Of a DNA stretch of 27,350 bases, positions 6,095 to 14,434 are shown piece by piece. The position numbers and the translations under genes were made by a program. Source of the stretch: Pseudomonadota bacterium (GTDB taxonomy: Bacteria > Bdellovibrionota > Bacteriovoracia > Bacteriovoracales > Bacteriovoracaceae). The stretch spans positions 1-27,350 of the forward strand of contig JAJTIF010000069.1 in NCBI GenBank assembly GCA_021299675.1. The letters are read 5' to 3'. Positions within the stretch are counted from its first letter, which is position 1. Each line of letters starts with the position of its first letter. The notes beneath the pieces were generated by a model. The model was not told the origin of the DNA and searched no databases. It saw only the letters and a program-made list of their open reading frames with translations.

Positions 6095-8665
6095 TTATGG
6101 CTTAAGTGCAATCTTTAGAACTTCATCGAAGTGTCTTACTGGGAAGAACTTCAATCCCTTTCTATGTCTCTCTGGCACTTCCTTGAGGTCTTTCTCGTTT
6201 TGCCAAGGAAGGATAATGACTTTGATGCCCGCGCGCTTCGCAGCCAGTACCTTTTCTTTGATCCCGCCAACTGGAAGAACTTTACCAGTAAGAGACAACT
6301 CTCCCGTCATCGCCACATCACCGCGTACTTTTCTCTTCGTCGCAAGACTATAGAGCGCAAGCGCCATGGTTATGCCCGCAGAAGGTCCATCTTTTGGTGT
6401 CGCTCCAGCTGGTAGGTGAAGGTGAATCTCGTGTGTTGCCAGAAAGTCTGTTGCTTCTTCCGCCATGCTCGGAGGAGTAACTTTTAGAGCATCCTTAGGA
6501 TCTGCAGGCACATTGATCATTTTCTTTTTTCGAACAGTGGGCTTCTTAGGTTCGTTCTTTTCAATCTCTTCCTGCAGCATCTTCTTCACAAAGCTATAAG
6601 CGAGATTTGCTGACTCATTCATCACATCACCCAACTGACCGGTGAGCTTGAAGCCTTTGCCCTTAAGAGGAATAGATTCGATGAAGAGGATATCGCCACC
6701 AAAGGATGTCCAGGCAAGACCGGTGACAACTCCAGGCATGAGTGGCTTCTCAGCCTTATCAGTTTCAAATCTCTTTGATCCTAGAATTTTTTCAAGATCA
6801 ATGGGCTTAGGATTGAAGGCTGTCTTCTTCTTCGATGACACCTTTTCAAGGGCCGCGCGACGGCAGAGTTTAGCGATATACTGTTCCATCACTCGAACAC
6901 CTGGTTCACGAGCGTAGTCAGCGATCAGACTCTTAAGCACAGCCGCGGAAAGTTTCATGTCCTTTGTCGTGAGACCATGTTTCTTCAATTGCTTTGGAAT
7001 GACCCAACGGGTAACAATCGAGAGCTTCTCTTCAAGGGTATAGCCTGAAATTTCAATCAATTCCATACGATCCAGAAGCGCTTCCGGAATCTCGCCGACA
7101 TAGTTAGCGGTGGCGATAAAGAGCACCTTTGAGAGATCAAAAGGGACATCAAGGTAGTTATCGATGAAGGTCTTGTTCTGTTCTGGGTCCAACACCTCGA
7201 GGAGTGCCGATGCGGGATCACCCTGATAGCTCTTACCTAGTTTATCAATTTCATCGAGCATGATCACCGGGTTATTCACTTCCACACGCTTGAGTGCTTG
7301 AATCACTTTTCCAGGCATCGCTCCCACGTAAGTGCGACGGTGCCCTTTGATTTCTGCTTCATCACGCATGCCCCCCAAAGAGAATCTATAAAATTTTCTT
7401 CCGAGCGCATTGGCAATACTATGACCCAGAGATGTCTTACCAACCCCCGGAGGGCCTGAGAGACAAAGAATAGTCCCATCGTATTCAGGCTTTAGTTTCC
7501 TGACAGCCAGGAACTCAAGGATTCTCTCTTTGGCTTTTTCTAGACCGTAGTGATCTTTCTCTAGAGTCTTCTTCGCCGTTACGATGTCCACCATGTCTTC
7601 AGTGTGTTTATTCCACGGAAGCTGTGTCATCCACTGCAGGTAGGTGCGAGTGACATTATATTCGGGAGAGCTATCAGGGATTGACTCGAGACGCTCAAGT
7701 TCTTCCATCGCAACCTTCATCGCGTCTTCTGGCAGCTTCGCTTCTTCGATAGCCTCTTTTATTTTTTTAACATCTTTAGCTTTCTCGTCTTCATCCATGC
7801 CAAGTTCATTGCGAATAACTTTGAGTTGCTCTCGCAGAAAGTATTCCCGTTGATACTTGTTAACCTTATCGTTTACTTCATCAGTGATCTTCTTCTGAAT
7901 GTCAGCAACATCTTTTTCGCGCTTGAGGTAGACCAGAAGCTTGGCAAATCTCTTTTTCACAACGAGAGTCTCGAGGAAGTCTTGCGCCTCAGGAACATCC
8001 AGAGAAAGAGCAAAGGCCACAAGATCCGCAAGGCTTCCCGGTGAGGGAGAATTGAGCATCGCGAGTTTCATCTCTTCGTTAAAGTAAGGATTTATCTCCG
8101 AAAGCTTCTTTACTTGGTTAATGACCGAGCGTGTGTATGCATCGAGCTCTTCGTCCGGTTCGTGGATATCGCTGAACACCTCTGGACGACACAGCAGAAG
8201 TGGAGACTCCGTAATGTACTCGGAGGCGCGGTAGCGTCTCATGCCGTGAACGAGAAGGTTTACGCTGCCATCAGGGAGTTTAAGCTTTTTTACAATCTTA
8301 CAGATGACTCCCACTTTGTAGATGTCGTGAGGAGTGAGTGGTTTAAGGTTCGCCTCAGGCGCATGGAGATTGTTGTGCTCACTTTCTTCGTACTCTTCCT
8401 CATCGTCATCATCAGTGCCGAAATCACTGTCTGTTCGATACTCCGCCTGGTCTTTGAACTTAACGAGGTTTAGGGCGATGTAGTTATGCTTGGCAAGATA
8501 AGCATCAAGCTCGGATGTATATTTATCTTCAGACAGAATGATCGGTGCGATCATACCCGGGAAGATTGGACTGTTCACGATAGGAATGATCACGACCTCG
8601 GATGGAACTTCCCCGAGGAAATTTGCATCCGAATTTGATTTCATCGTTTTCTTTTCTCTGGCCAT
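6095..8665 (-). CDS. lon: ATP-dependent Lon protease
   Basis: This is the cytoplasmic AAA+ serine protease that degrades misfolded and regulatory proteins. At 856 residues it is longer than typical Lon (about 780-810). Order: LON substrate-binding domain (about 20-225), coiled-coil region, AAA+ module with Walker A GPPGVGKT (404-411) and Walker B VIMLDEIDK (467-475), then the protease domain with catalytic Ser 762 in KDGPSAG and Lys 805 in GGIKEK. Two insertions account for the extra length: an Asp/Glu-rich patch in the LON domain (about 79-97) and a Lys/Pro-rich stretch of roughly 30 residues (about 700-733) before the protease core. ATG 8665 has a GGGAG site 7 bases upstream. It lies 24 bp downstream of the AMIN-like gene and is probably cotranscribed with it. 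Confidence 0.98.
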   Translation of the reverse strand: MAREKKTMKSNSDANFLGEVPSEVVIIPIVNSPIFPGMIAPIILSEDKYTSELDAYLAKHNYIALNLVKFKDQAEYRTDSDFGTDDDDEEEYEESEHNNLHAPEANLKPLTPHDIYKVGVICKIVKKLKLPDGSVNLLVHGMRRYRASEYITESPLLLCRPEVFSDIHEPDEELDAYTRSVINQVKKLSEINPYFNEEMKLAMLNSPSPGSLADLVAFALSLDVPEAQDFLETLVVKKRFAKLLVYLKREKDVADIQKKITDEVNDKVNKYQREYFLREQLKVIRNELGMDEDEKAKDVKKIKEAIEEAKLPEDAMKVAMEELERLESIPDSSPEYNVTRTYLQWMTQLPWNKHTEDMVDIVTAKKTLEKDHYGLEKAKERILEFLAVRKLKPEYDGTILCLSGPPGVGKTSLGHSIANALGRKFYRFSLGGMRDEAEIKGHRRTYVGAMPGKVIQALKRVEVNNPVIMLDEIDKLGKSYQGDPASALLEVLDPEQNKTFIDNYLDVPFDLSKVLFIATANYVGEIPEALLDRMELIEISGYTLEEKLSIVTRWVIPKQLKKHGLTTKDMKLSAAVLKSLIADYAREPGVRVMEQYIAKLCRRAALEKVSSKKKTAFNPKPIDLEKILGSKRFETDKAEKPLMPGVVTGLAWTSFGGDILFIESIPLKGKGFKLTGQLGDVMNESANLAYSFVKKMLQEEIEKNEPKKPTVRKKKMINVPADPKDALKVTPPSMAEEATDFLATHEIHLHLPAGATPKDGPSAGITMALALYSLATKRKVRGDVAMTGELSLTGKVLPVGGIKEKVLAAKRAGIKVIILPWQNEKDLKEVPERHRKGLKFFPVRHFDEVLKIALKP

Positions 8666-8689
8666 TTTTTTCTCCCAAATTATTAAGAC

Positions 8690-9157
8690 TTACGGACGAA
8701 CATCGATCACTAAACGGCCAGGACTGTCGAGGTAAAATACATCGTAGTTGTACTTACTCTTTAAATTAATTTCCATGGTGACTTGGTCTTTATCGATAGC
8801 TAAAAAATCGACTGACTTCACGTACTTTGTGTTTGTGAGAGATTTTAACTGCGGGTTCACCGATGTCTGAAAAAAATCAACGCTGATTTTTTTATCGGTT
8901 TCTGAAATGTGGCCGTAGAGTTTTGGAATGCTCTCTCCGGTGAAATCAATCACTATTCTCTCGTAGCCCTGCTGTCCCGCACTTGAACTTCTAATGGAGG
9001 AGATGGTCGAGCTTGCACCAGCATTCTGGTGAAAGACGCCGCTTGAGAGATAAATGGATTTCTTTTTTGATCCAAGTTTCCAGATGCGTTCTTCTGTGAG
9101 GTTTTGTGCAAACGCAGAGTACCCGATAAAAAGAATCAAGATGCTAAATAGTTTCAT
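8690..9157 (-). CDS. Exported AMIN-like domain protein
   Basis: This 155-residue protein has a clear Sec signal peptide (MKLFSILILFIGYSAFAQ, cleavage after about 17). The remainder looks like one stand-alone AMIN-type domain, with strands such as YERIVIDFTG and the characteristic final segment FYLDSPGRLVIDVRP. AMIN domains target proteins such as amidase AmiC and secretin PilQ to the periplasm or peptidoglycan; no catalytic domain follows here, so a binding or localisation role in the periplasm is the best inference. AAGGA lies about 10 bases upstream of ATG 9157. It is first in an operon with lon, behind a promoter overlapped by a palindrome (9171-9190). The domain call rests on pattern recognition, not a profile search. 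Confidence 0.78.
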   Translation of the reverse strand: MKLFSILILFIGYSAFAQNLTEERIWKLGSKKKSIYLSSGVFHQNAGASSTISSIRSSSAGQQGYERIVIDFTGESIPKLYGHISETDKKISVDFFQTSVNPQLKSLTNTKYVKSVDFLAIDKDQVTMEINLKSKYNYDVFYLDSPGRLVIDVRP

Positions 9158-9170
9158 ATGTCGCCCATCC

Positions 9171-9190
9171 TTGTAGAAGAAATTCTACAA
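9171..9190. promoter_or_regulatory. Perfect 8-4-8 palindrome, candidate operator for AMIN-lon
   Basis: TTGTAGAA (9171-9178), GAAA (9179-9182) and TTCTACAA (9183-9190) form a perfect inverted repeat covering the -10 box and probable transcription start of the AMIN-lon promoter. Because transcription would start within it, a DNA operator for a dimeric repressor is more likely than an RNA hairpin. It is not the CIRCE (HrcA) sequence. The only intrinsic terminator requirement it meets is the stem; there is no U-tract. Confidence 0.55.
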
Positions 9191-9210
9191 AACCAAAGAG
9201 ATGAAGACAA
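9182..9210 (-). promoter_or_regulatory. Promoter of the AMIN-lon operon
   Basis: On the - strand, TTGTCT (complement of 9205-9210), a 17-bp spacer and TAGAAT (complement of 9182-9187) precede the AMIN-like gene. The -35 begins just after the matrixin stop codon (9217). The predicted transcription start falls at about 9175, inside the palindrome. Confidence 0.5.
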
Positions 9211-9216
9211 ACAAAG

Positions 9217-11064
9217 CTATGATTTTTTTGATCTAATTTTCTGAGGAAGAAATGCAATTAGCAAAAGACCCAAAACGAAACTCGCAGGCCCCGATCCACC
9301 ACTCGAGTTGGGAGGCTCAATGGTTCCACATGACGCACCCGCTACTTGTGAAGTTCCCGCCTCTTCCTGCTGACCTGCCATGGCAGCAGAAGAGACGTTG
9401 TTTGCCTTCACTGCAAAAGTATAGGGCGCATCTATGCAACTCGAATTATCACTGATTCGACCACCTAAGTCCGAATAGAGAACTTGATTGCCTCGATGAA
9501 TCTCAAACATAACGAGATAGGGTCGGTCTTTCAGTGTGAACGTACTCGAATCGGGCATCGTCATCATGATTTCATAGGCGTCGAGGGCCCGTGGAGCAAG
9601 AGAAATATCGAGCAGATTTTGTGAGCCCGTTGCACTCAAGGGGTAAGAGAGTTGACGCTGAAACAGAGGCCTCAAGGTAGAGGTTTCGGTTCTCGGCGGT
9701 GGGTAGTCGCGCCCGGGGTTAGGATTAACTTGCGGGCGATCTGGATCCGTGAGCGAACCGAAGGGACCGCTAAGATTAACACTAAAATCAACGGGCGAGC
9801 CGATCGCCGTACTAAGAATTTTCATCACAAGGGTGGAACCAAAGGGAAGATCACCAAGATAACTGAGATCAAGTTTTATTAAGTCTTCTCGAGCTTCATC
9901 GGGGTCCGAGGAACTAATGATCTCCGTTGATGAGTAGTAACCAACGAAACTTGAGATAGGCCTAGAGGGTTGGGAGCTAAACTCGTAGACGCCGGATCCT
10001 GTTCTAAGCTTTGCATCCAGGTAGGTAGGACTGACTCGAACTTGGCAGCGAATACTTACCACTCCAACGTCTAAGTCTGATTGAGATGAAGAGAGTCTCA
10101 CTGCTTGGGGCTGGCCACGAGTTTGAGAGGCGCAGGTTTCAAAAAAACTGCCGACATAACTCCCGGGGCAGAATGTATTTTTGGCACTTCGGAATGCGTC
10201 TGGGAGAGAATCTAATTTTCTCAGTGGTTCCGTATAAAGATAGTACGTATGCTCAACATCAAGTCCGTCTATCACAAAACTCCCATTCTCCTGGGTGAGC
10301 GCAGAGGCTGCAACATCTCCTGTTTTAAGACTAATCGCTTGGACATGAGCTCCGAAAACAGGAACTCGATTCCCTCCCAAAACTCTCCCTCGAATCTTAC
10401 CAAAGGCCGTGGCATGGTAGATTGAGCGAAGTCCTGAGACATCATCTTGGTGTAATCCGTGCTGACCTCTGAAGCTAGTAAAAAGCATCGTGCTTTCTCT
10501 CACTTCCGAGTGAGCGAGTCCTGCAAAATGCCCTAGCTCATGTGCAATCACATCACCAAGATACACGCATCCCATGGCGCTCTTTGATTGCGTAAAACAG
10601 AACCCGGGATTTGTTTGATGGTTAACGTAGATCTGTCCGTTCTTAATAATCCCATCACCAGGGTTGTAGGATAGTAGCGTGACGGCCACCACCCCCGGAC
10701 TAAAGAATCTTGGATCAGAACTAAAACTGAGTCGATTAGCAGAATATGGATTACTCGTAATCCCTACGGGCGAGGCTTGGTTCCAGAGGGAAAGAACCTC
10801 GTTAATGTCAGTAGACGCTCTGGCAGTACAAGTCGCTTGGAGGGAAAGACTTAGGTGTCGACAAAAAATATTTTTGCTCGGATCAAAATCATTTGCGGAC
10901 GTATCGACGTTAATTTGTAAATTTGAGCTGCTCCAGCGGATCGGAACTCTGAGAGTGGATTCGGTTAATACGTAGGAATAGGAAGGCGCTATAGCCCCCA
11001 GAAAAAAAAGAATGAAAAAAAGACATCGGCCAATTTTTAACGTTGGCCTTTGAGGCTCCACCAT
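9217..11064 (-). CDS. Exported matrixin-type zinc metalloprotease with C-terminal anchor-like tail
   Basis: This is a predicted secreted or surface metalloprotease of about 615 residues. I use ATG 11064 (MVEPQRPTLK…); the frame is open to 11106 but that would deepen the overlap with the upstream gene (28 bp from 11064). No strong SD is seen, so coupling is likely. A signal anchor (CLFFILFFLGAIAPSYSY) is followed by a metzincin domain with HELGHFAGLAH (His 175, 179, 185 from this start; Glu 176) and the Met-turn STML (Met 193). Next comes a carboxypeptidase-regulatory-like β-sandwich (KIRGRVLGGNRVPVFGAHVQ…), then an unassigned β-rich region. The end has Cys, SSGGSGP, a hydrophobic stretch (SFVLGLLLIAFL) and the basic tail QKIRSKKS, resembling GlyGly-CTERM or MYXO-CTERM sorting signals. 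Substrate unknown. Confidence 0.88.
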   Translation of the reverse strand: MVEPQRPTLKIGRCLFFILFFLGAIAPSYSYVLTESTLRVPIRWSSSNLQINVDTSANDFDPSKNIFCRHLSLSLQATCTARASTDINEVLSLWNQASPVGITSNPYSANRLSFSSDPRFFSPGVVAVTLLSYNPGDGIIKNGQIYVNHQTNPGFCFTQSKSAMGCVYLGDVIAHELGHFAGLAHSEVRESTMLFTSFRGQHGLHQDDVSGLRSIYHATAFGKIRGRVLGGNRVPVFGAHVQAISLKTGDVAASALTQENGSFVIDGLDVEHTYYLYTEPLRKLDSLPDAFRSAKNTFCPGSYVGSFFETCASQTRGQPQAVRLSSSQSDLDVGVVSIRCQVRVSPTYLDAKLRTGSGVYEFSSQPSRPISSFVGYYSSTEIISSSDPDEAREDLIKLDLSYLGDLPFGSTLVMKILSTAIGSPVDFSVNLSGPFGSLTDPDRPQVNPNPGRDYPPPRTETSTLRPLFQRQLSYPLSATGSQNLLDISLAPRALDAYEIMMTMPDSSTFTLKDRPYLVMFEIHRGNQVLYSDLGGRISDNSSCIDAPYTFAVKANNVSSAAMAGQQEEAGTSQVAGASCGTIEPPNSSGGSGPASFVLGLLLIAFLPQKIRSKKS

Positions 11065-11765
11065 TTCTTCAACACACCCATAACTCCCAAGAGTGCTAGG
11101 AGCCAAAAACTGCTCATAGTCTGTGAGTTATTACTATTTTCAGGGTTATCGAGGTTTGATGCAATTGAGCGAGAATTGCCGTCTTTCTGAGTAACGAAGC
11201 GGGTTTTGGATTTTTTAAATTCATTGTAGTATTTATCGACAAAAACCTCTTTAAAAGGTCTGTCTTTAACCACCGAGATCTTGCGCTGAAACTGAGTGAT
11301 TTCAATATTCGATAACTCACTGTAAGTAGGAAAAACCGAGTTCACGACTAGAGTCTTTTGTCCGATCTTTACCACTTTGAAGGTCCCCAGTGCCATTCCC
11401 TGAATCCAGAGCCTGTCATCAGTGTGTTGGGTAAGCAGCAATGCCCGCTTTTCCCCAGGAACAAATTGTGGCGCCCCCTCAACTTTGAGTGCGGAGTCAG
11501 TTGTTTGGCCACCAGGGTAGTAGACTTTAACTTCGGTTAAACCGAACTCCTCTGCATCCACTCCGAGCTCTTTCTCGATTCTAAAGAGGGCCTCCGTAGC
11601 GACTAGGCCATCTTCTAAGACAATTGTTTTGCTTTTAAGAAAATCCCCAATGACCACCGCATCTGCATGCTGAGCTAATTTTTCCAAGGGGACAGGTTCG
11701 AAAGTCGTCCCCCAGGCGGAGGCAATTATGAGGTTAGTAAGCACTAATATAAGGCTATTCTTCAT
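11037..11765 (-). CDS. Exported hypothetical protein, partner of the matrixin protease, with C-terminal anchor-like tail
   Basis: This is a 242-residue protein with a Sec signal (MKNSLILVLTNLIIASAWG). The body has an AQHADAVVIGDF start, YYPGGQ, then GAPQFVPGEKRALLLTQ and MALGTFKVVK, a pattern I associate with uncharacterised proteins encoded next to matrixins in several phyla (recollection, not a search). A low-complexity Asn/Ser linker leads to SSFWLLALLGVMGVL and the basic tail KKWWSLKGQR, again a hydrophobic-plus-basic C-terminus. The start ATG 11765 has TAGG about 6 bases upstream. It ends inside the protease gene (28 bp overlap), so the two are very likely coexpressed. Possible roles are inhibitor, chaperone, or surface partner of the protease. 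No catalytic motif is seen. Confidence 0.72.
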   Translation of the reverse strand: MKNSLILVLTNLIIASAWGTTFEPVPLEKLAQHADAVVIGDFLKSKTIVLEDGLVATEALFRIEKELGVDAEEFGLTEVKVYYPGGQTTDSALKVEGAPQFVPGEKRALLLTQHTDDRLWIQGMALGTFKVVKIGQKTLVVNSVFPTYSELSNIEITQFQRKISVVKDRPFKEVFVDKYYNEFKKSKTRFVTQKDGNSRSIASNLDNPENSNNSQTMSSFWLLALLGVMGVLKKWWSLKGQR

Positions 11766-11808
11766 GAATAACCTATCGGCTTAGTCAGCTAAGAACTTGA
11801 GTCTTTTG

Positions 11809-14424
11809 CTATAGATAATTAAGGTTTATCGAGTCTTTATGAAAAATAAGCTCTGAATCCGCGAACTTAGAAAATATTGGGTCAGAGTCAATAACCACCA
11901 GAGTATTTCCCCTTAGAGACAGGTCTTTCAGAAACTGGCCGATTCGAATCAGCTCTTTTTCTGACAAACCGAATGAGAGGTTCTCAAAAACCACAAGGCT
12001 TGATTCGATGTTCTTCAGCAATTTTGAAAGCAAGTAGAGTCTTTGTTTTTCTCCACCCGACAGTGAGTTCAGGGGGCGGTCCAGGGAGAGATAATCCAAA
12101 TTAAGGATTTTGAGGTATTCCCAAGTGCGTTTGAATTTTGGTGTGAGCTCGATGCGAGAGAGAACCTGAGACAGCGGAAGATTGAAAGCATCTGCCACAG
12201 TCATTTGCCCATCGCTGATCTCTGCGTAAATCGGCTTCATCTTTTTCCCCTTGCAATCATCGCAAGGAAGAATGATGTCCTCGAGGTATTGCATCTCTAT
12301 CACGAGGTGACCGCGGCCATCACACTTTACACACATCCCCAGCTCCGAGTTTGCAGAGAGGTGACCGTCTTTTAATCCAAGAGCTTTGGCGACGGGAAGC
12401 TTCAGAAAATGTTTTCTGACAACAGGAGCAAAATCAGTGAGTGTACCGACACTGGATCTAGAGGTGAATCGATTGAGATTAGAATCAATCACAATGACGT
12501 CTTGGATGCTTTGATGACCAGAGATCTTTTTACAGGTTCCTGGCTCATCCACTAAGTTTTCTTTGTGAATGCTCTTAAAAATGTACTGAGCGAGGATCTT
12601 AACTACGGCGGAAGTCTTGCCGGAACCTGAATCGCCATGAACCCAAAGCAACTGCTCCAGGGGAATTTCAAAGTTCGAAAAGGTGTGACCATAAATTTGT
12701 GGCTTTTCCACTTTGATCGTCTTCTTGGTCGGACCAGCTGTTTGTTTTTTTTCGATCTTTGTTTTTACAGCTTTGGAGATAACCTCCGAGGATGGACCCA
12801 TTTTAATGATCTCACCACCAGCTCCGCCTGACTCAGGTCCCATCATCACAAGAAAATCACTGGCTGATTGCATCTGGTGAGAGTGGTCGATAATGATCAC
12901 CGTATTGCCTTGAGCAATGATCTGTCTTAAACCAAGGATGAGCATGTCCTGTTCATGTGGGCCCAACCCAAGGCTTGGTTCGTCTAAAATAAAAAGCGAA
13001 TCTGTGCCTTTGAAAGAGAGGTACTTCAACAGGAGCAAGCGTTGGTATTCTCCAGCAGAAAGGGAGCGAGTCTTTCTTTCTAAGGACAGATGACCTAAGC
13101 CCATTTCACAAGCAAGTTTGGCTTTATCAAAAAGCTCAGCACAGATTTTTTGTGCATGATCCTTTTGAGACTTCGAAAGCTCTTGCATGGAATCTCTGAA
13201 GGCTGCGAGTGTCATCTCGCTAAAGTCCCTCAAGGCAAGACGCTTGAGCTTAAAGTTACCCACTCTCATATCTAGGCGAGAGCCTTTGCAATCCTGACAA
13301 ACAACTTCTTTCTGCATCTTGCGAAGAAACACTCTCACCGCAGGTTTATATCTTTTAGAATTGAGATAGTTTTTTATTTCCTCAAAGCCCTCCCACTCAC
13401 CTTCTCCTTTTTCCAGTACATCAAAGAATGCCTTGGGCATCTCTTTGAGTGGGGTGACCACAGACCATTTCTTTTTTTTCATGAGTCGATCGAGTTGAGC
13501 TGAATACCAGTCTAAGGGACTAAACTGTAAGAAGCGAAGTCCCCCTTCTGTGTAGCTTAAATCCTCATCGATCATTTTTGTCCGGTCGAACACAAGATTC
13601 GCCCCATACCCATTACACGCCTTACAGGCACCGAGTGCGGAGTGGGGCGAAAATGCACTCACTGTCACTTGATTTAAACCTGAGTAGTCACAGGAAGGAC
13701 ATTGCTTTTGCGACTGAAAATTGAAATCTAATAATTTTTTTATCCCAATCTTATAGAGCTTGAGAGGCTTATCCTTTATCTTTTTGATGAGCTCTGCGTT
13801 TCTTTGATCCAGAGATGAGAGGGTAGAATGTTTAAAACGTAAAACCTCCCAGTATTCATCGGTGTGACTAAACTCATTAATCAACTTAGTTTTAACATTA
13901 TACGAGCGAGCAGGAATAAATCCTTCTTCAAACACCGCTTGGGCGATCTCTTTATCAATTAATACGTGCCAGACCTCTTCCTCTTTCACCTTTGAGACTT
14001 TCTCGAGTTGAGAGGAGAATCCAATTTCTTTCACGGCCAGCTCATGGGTTGGACAAAACTCTTGGGAGTAATGGTAGAAAAGAGACTGTAGGTTTTCAGT
14101 GATTCGCATGATGTCAGCCACGACTGACCGTGACCCCATCACAGGATTGATCTGCGGTAGTCCAAAAACTGGCAAAACCGGAAAAATTTCATCCACATCG
14201 ACAGCGGTTGGCCGGTCGGCAAAGAACTTCATGCTATTGGGAAAGGAGTTCACGAATCTTCGTTTGGATTCATTAAGTAGTGTATGAAAAGCCAGCGAAG
14301 TCTTTCCAGACCCGGATGGGCCTGCGAAGCAGACGAGTTTCTTTAGCGGGATATCAATATCCACATTTTTTAGATTGTGGACTCTTGCCCCTCGAATTCG
14401 AATAACTTCATTGGATTTACTCAT
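11809..14424 (-). CDS. UvrA-like excinuclease ABC subunit A paralogue with degenerate second ATPase site
   Basis: At 871 residues this is shorter than canonical UvrA (about 940). UvrA dimers recognise DNA lesions and load UvrB. NBD1 is intact: Walker A GPSGSGKT (35-42), signature LSAGE (455-459), LFILDEP (477-483) and switch His 514. Zinc-type cysteines are present (CPSC…CKAC, CQDC, CVKCDGRG 698-705, CDDCKGKK 721-728). NBD2 keeps Walker A GDSGSGKT (597-604) and LSGGE (788-792), but the Walker B/catalytic pair DE is EN (814-815) and the switch His is Ser 847. The UvrB-binding region is shortened and divergent, and a Lys-rich linker (about 551-574) joins the halves. No uvrB or uvrC is nearby. 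It could be a UvrA2-like damage or drug-tolerance factor rather than the housekeeping enzyme; I therefore give no gene symbol. Confidence 0.9.
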   Translation of the reverse strand: MSKSNEVIRIRGARVHNLKNVDIDIPLKKLVCFAGPSGSGKTSLAFHTLLNESKRRFVNSFPNSMKFFADRPTAVDVDEIFPVLPVFGLPQINPVMGSRSVVADIMRITENLQSLFYHYSQEFCPTHELAVKEIGFSSQLEKVSKVKEEEVWHVLIDKEIAQAVFEEGFIPARSYNVKTKLINEFSHTDEYWEVLRFKHSTLSSLDQRNAELIKKIKDKPLKLYKIGIKKLLDFNFQSQKQCPSCDYSGLNQVTVSAFSPHSALGACKACNGYGANLVFDRTKMIDEDLSYTEGGLRFLQFSPLDWYSAQLDRLMKKKKWSVVTPLKEMPKAFFDVLEKGEGEWEGFEEIKNYLNSKRYKPAVRVFLRKMQKEVVCQDCKGSRLDMRVGNFKLKRLALRDFSEMTLAAFRDSMQELSKSQKDHAQKICAELFDKAKLACEMGLGHLSLERKTRSLSAGEYQRLLLLKYLSFKGTDSLFILDEPSLGLGPHEQDMLILGLRQIIAQGNTVIIIDHSHQMQSASDFLVMMGPESGGAGGEIIKMGPSSEVISKAVKTKIEKKQTAGPTKKTIKVEKPQIYGHTFSNFEIPLEQLLWVHGDSGSGKTSAVVKILAQYIFKSIHKENLVDEPGTCKKISGHQSIQDVIVIDSNLNRFTSRSSVGTLTDFAPVVRKHFLKLPVAKALGLKDGHLSANSELGMCVKCDGRGHLVIEMQYLEDIILPCDDCKGKKMKPIYAEISDGQMTVADAFNLPLSQVLSRIELTPKFKRTWEYLKILNLDYLSLDRPLNSLSGGEKQRLYLLSKLLKNIESSLVVFENLSFGLSEKELIRIGQFLKDLSLRGNTLVVIDSDPIFSKFADSELIFHKDSINLNYL

Positions 14425-14434
14425 CGCCCACAGA

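Noticed and set aside
7644..8473. Several + strand frames opposite lon
   Set aside because: Shadows of the lon reading frame; no ribosome-binding sites or recognisable domains.
11780..11793. CTTAG-TCAG-CTAAG inverted repeat before the exported partner gene
   Set aside because: Only 5 bp and AT-rich; likely chance.
11809..14424. Frameshift or truncation to explain the short UvrA-like protein
   Set aside because: The frame is continuous with both nucleotide-binding domains and all zinc-type cysteine pairs in order; divergence rather than damage explains the length.
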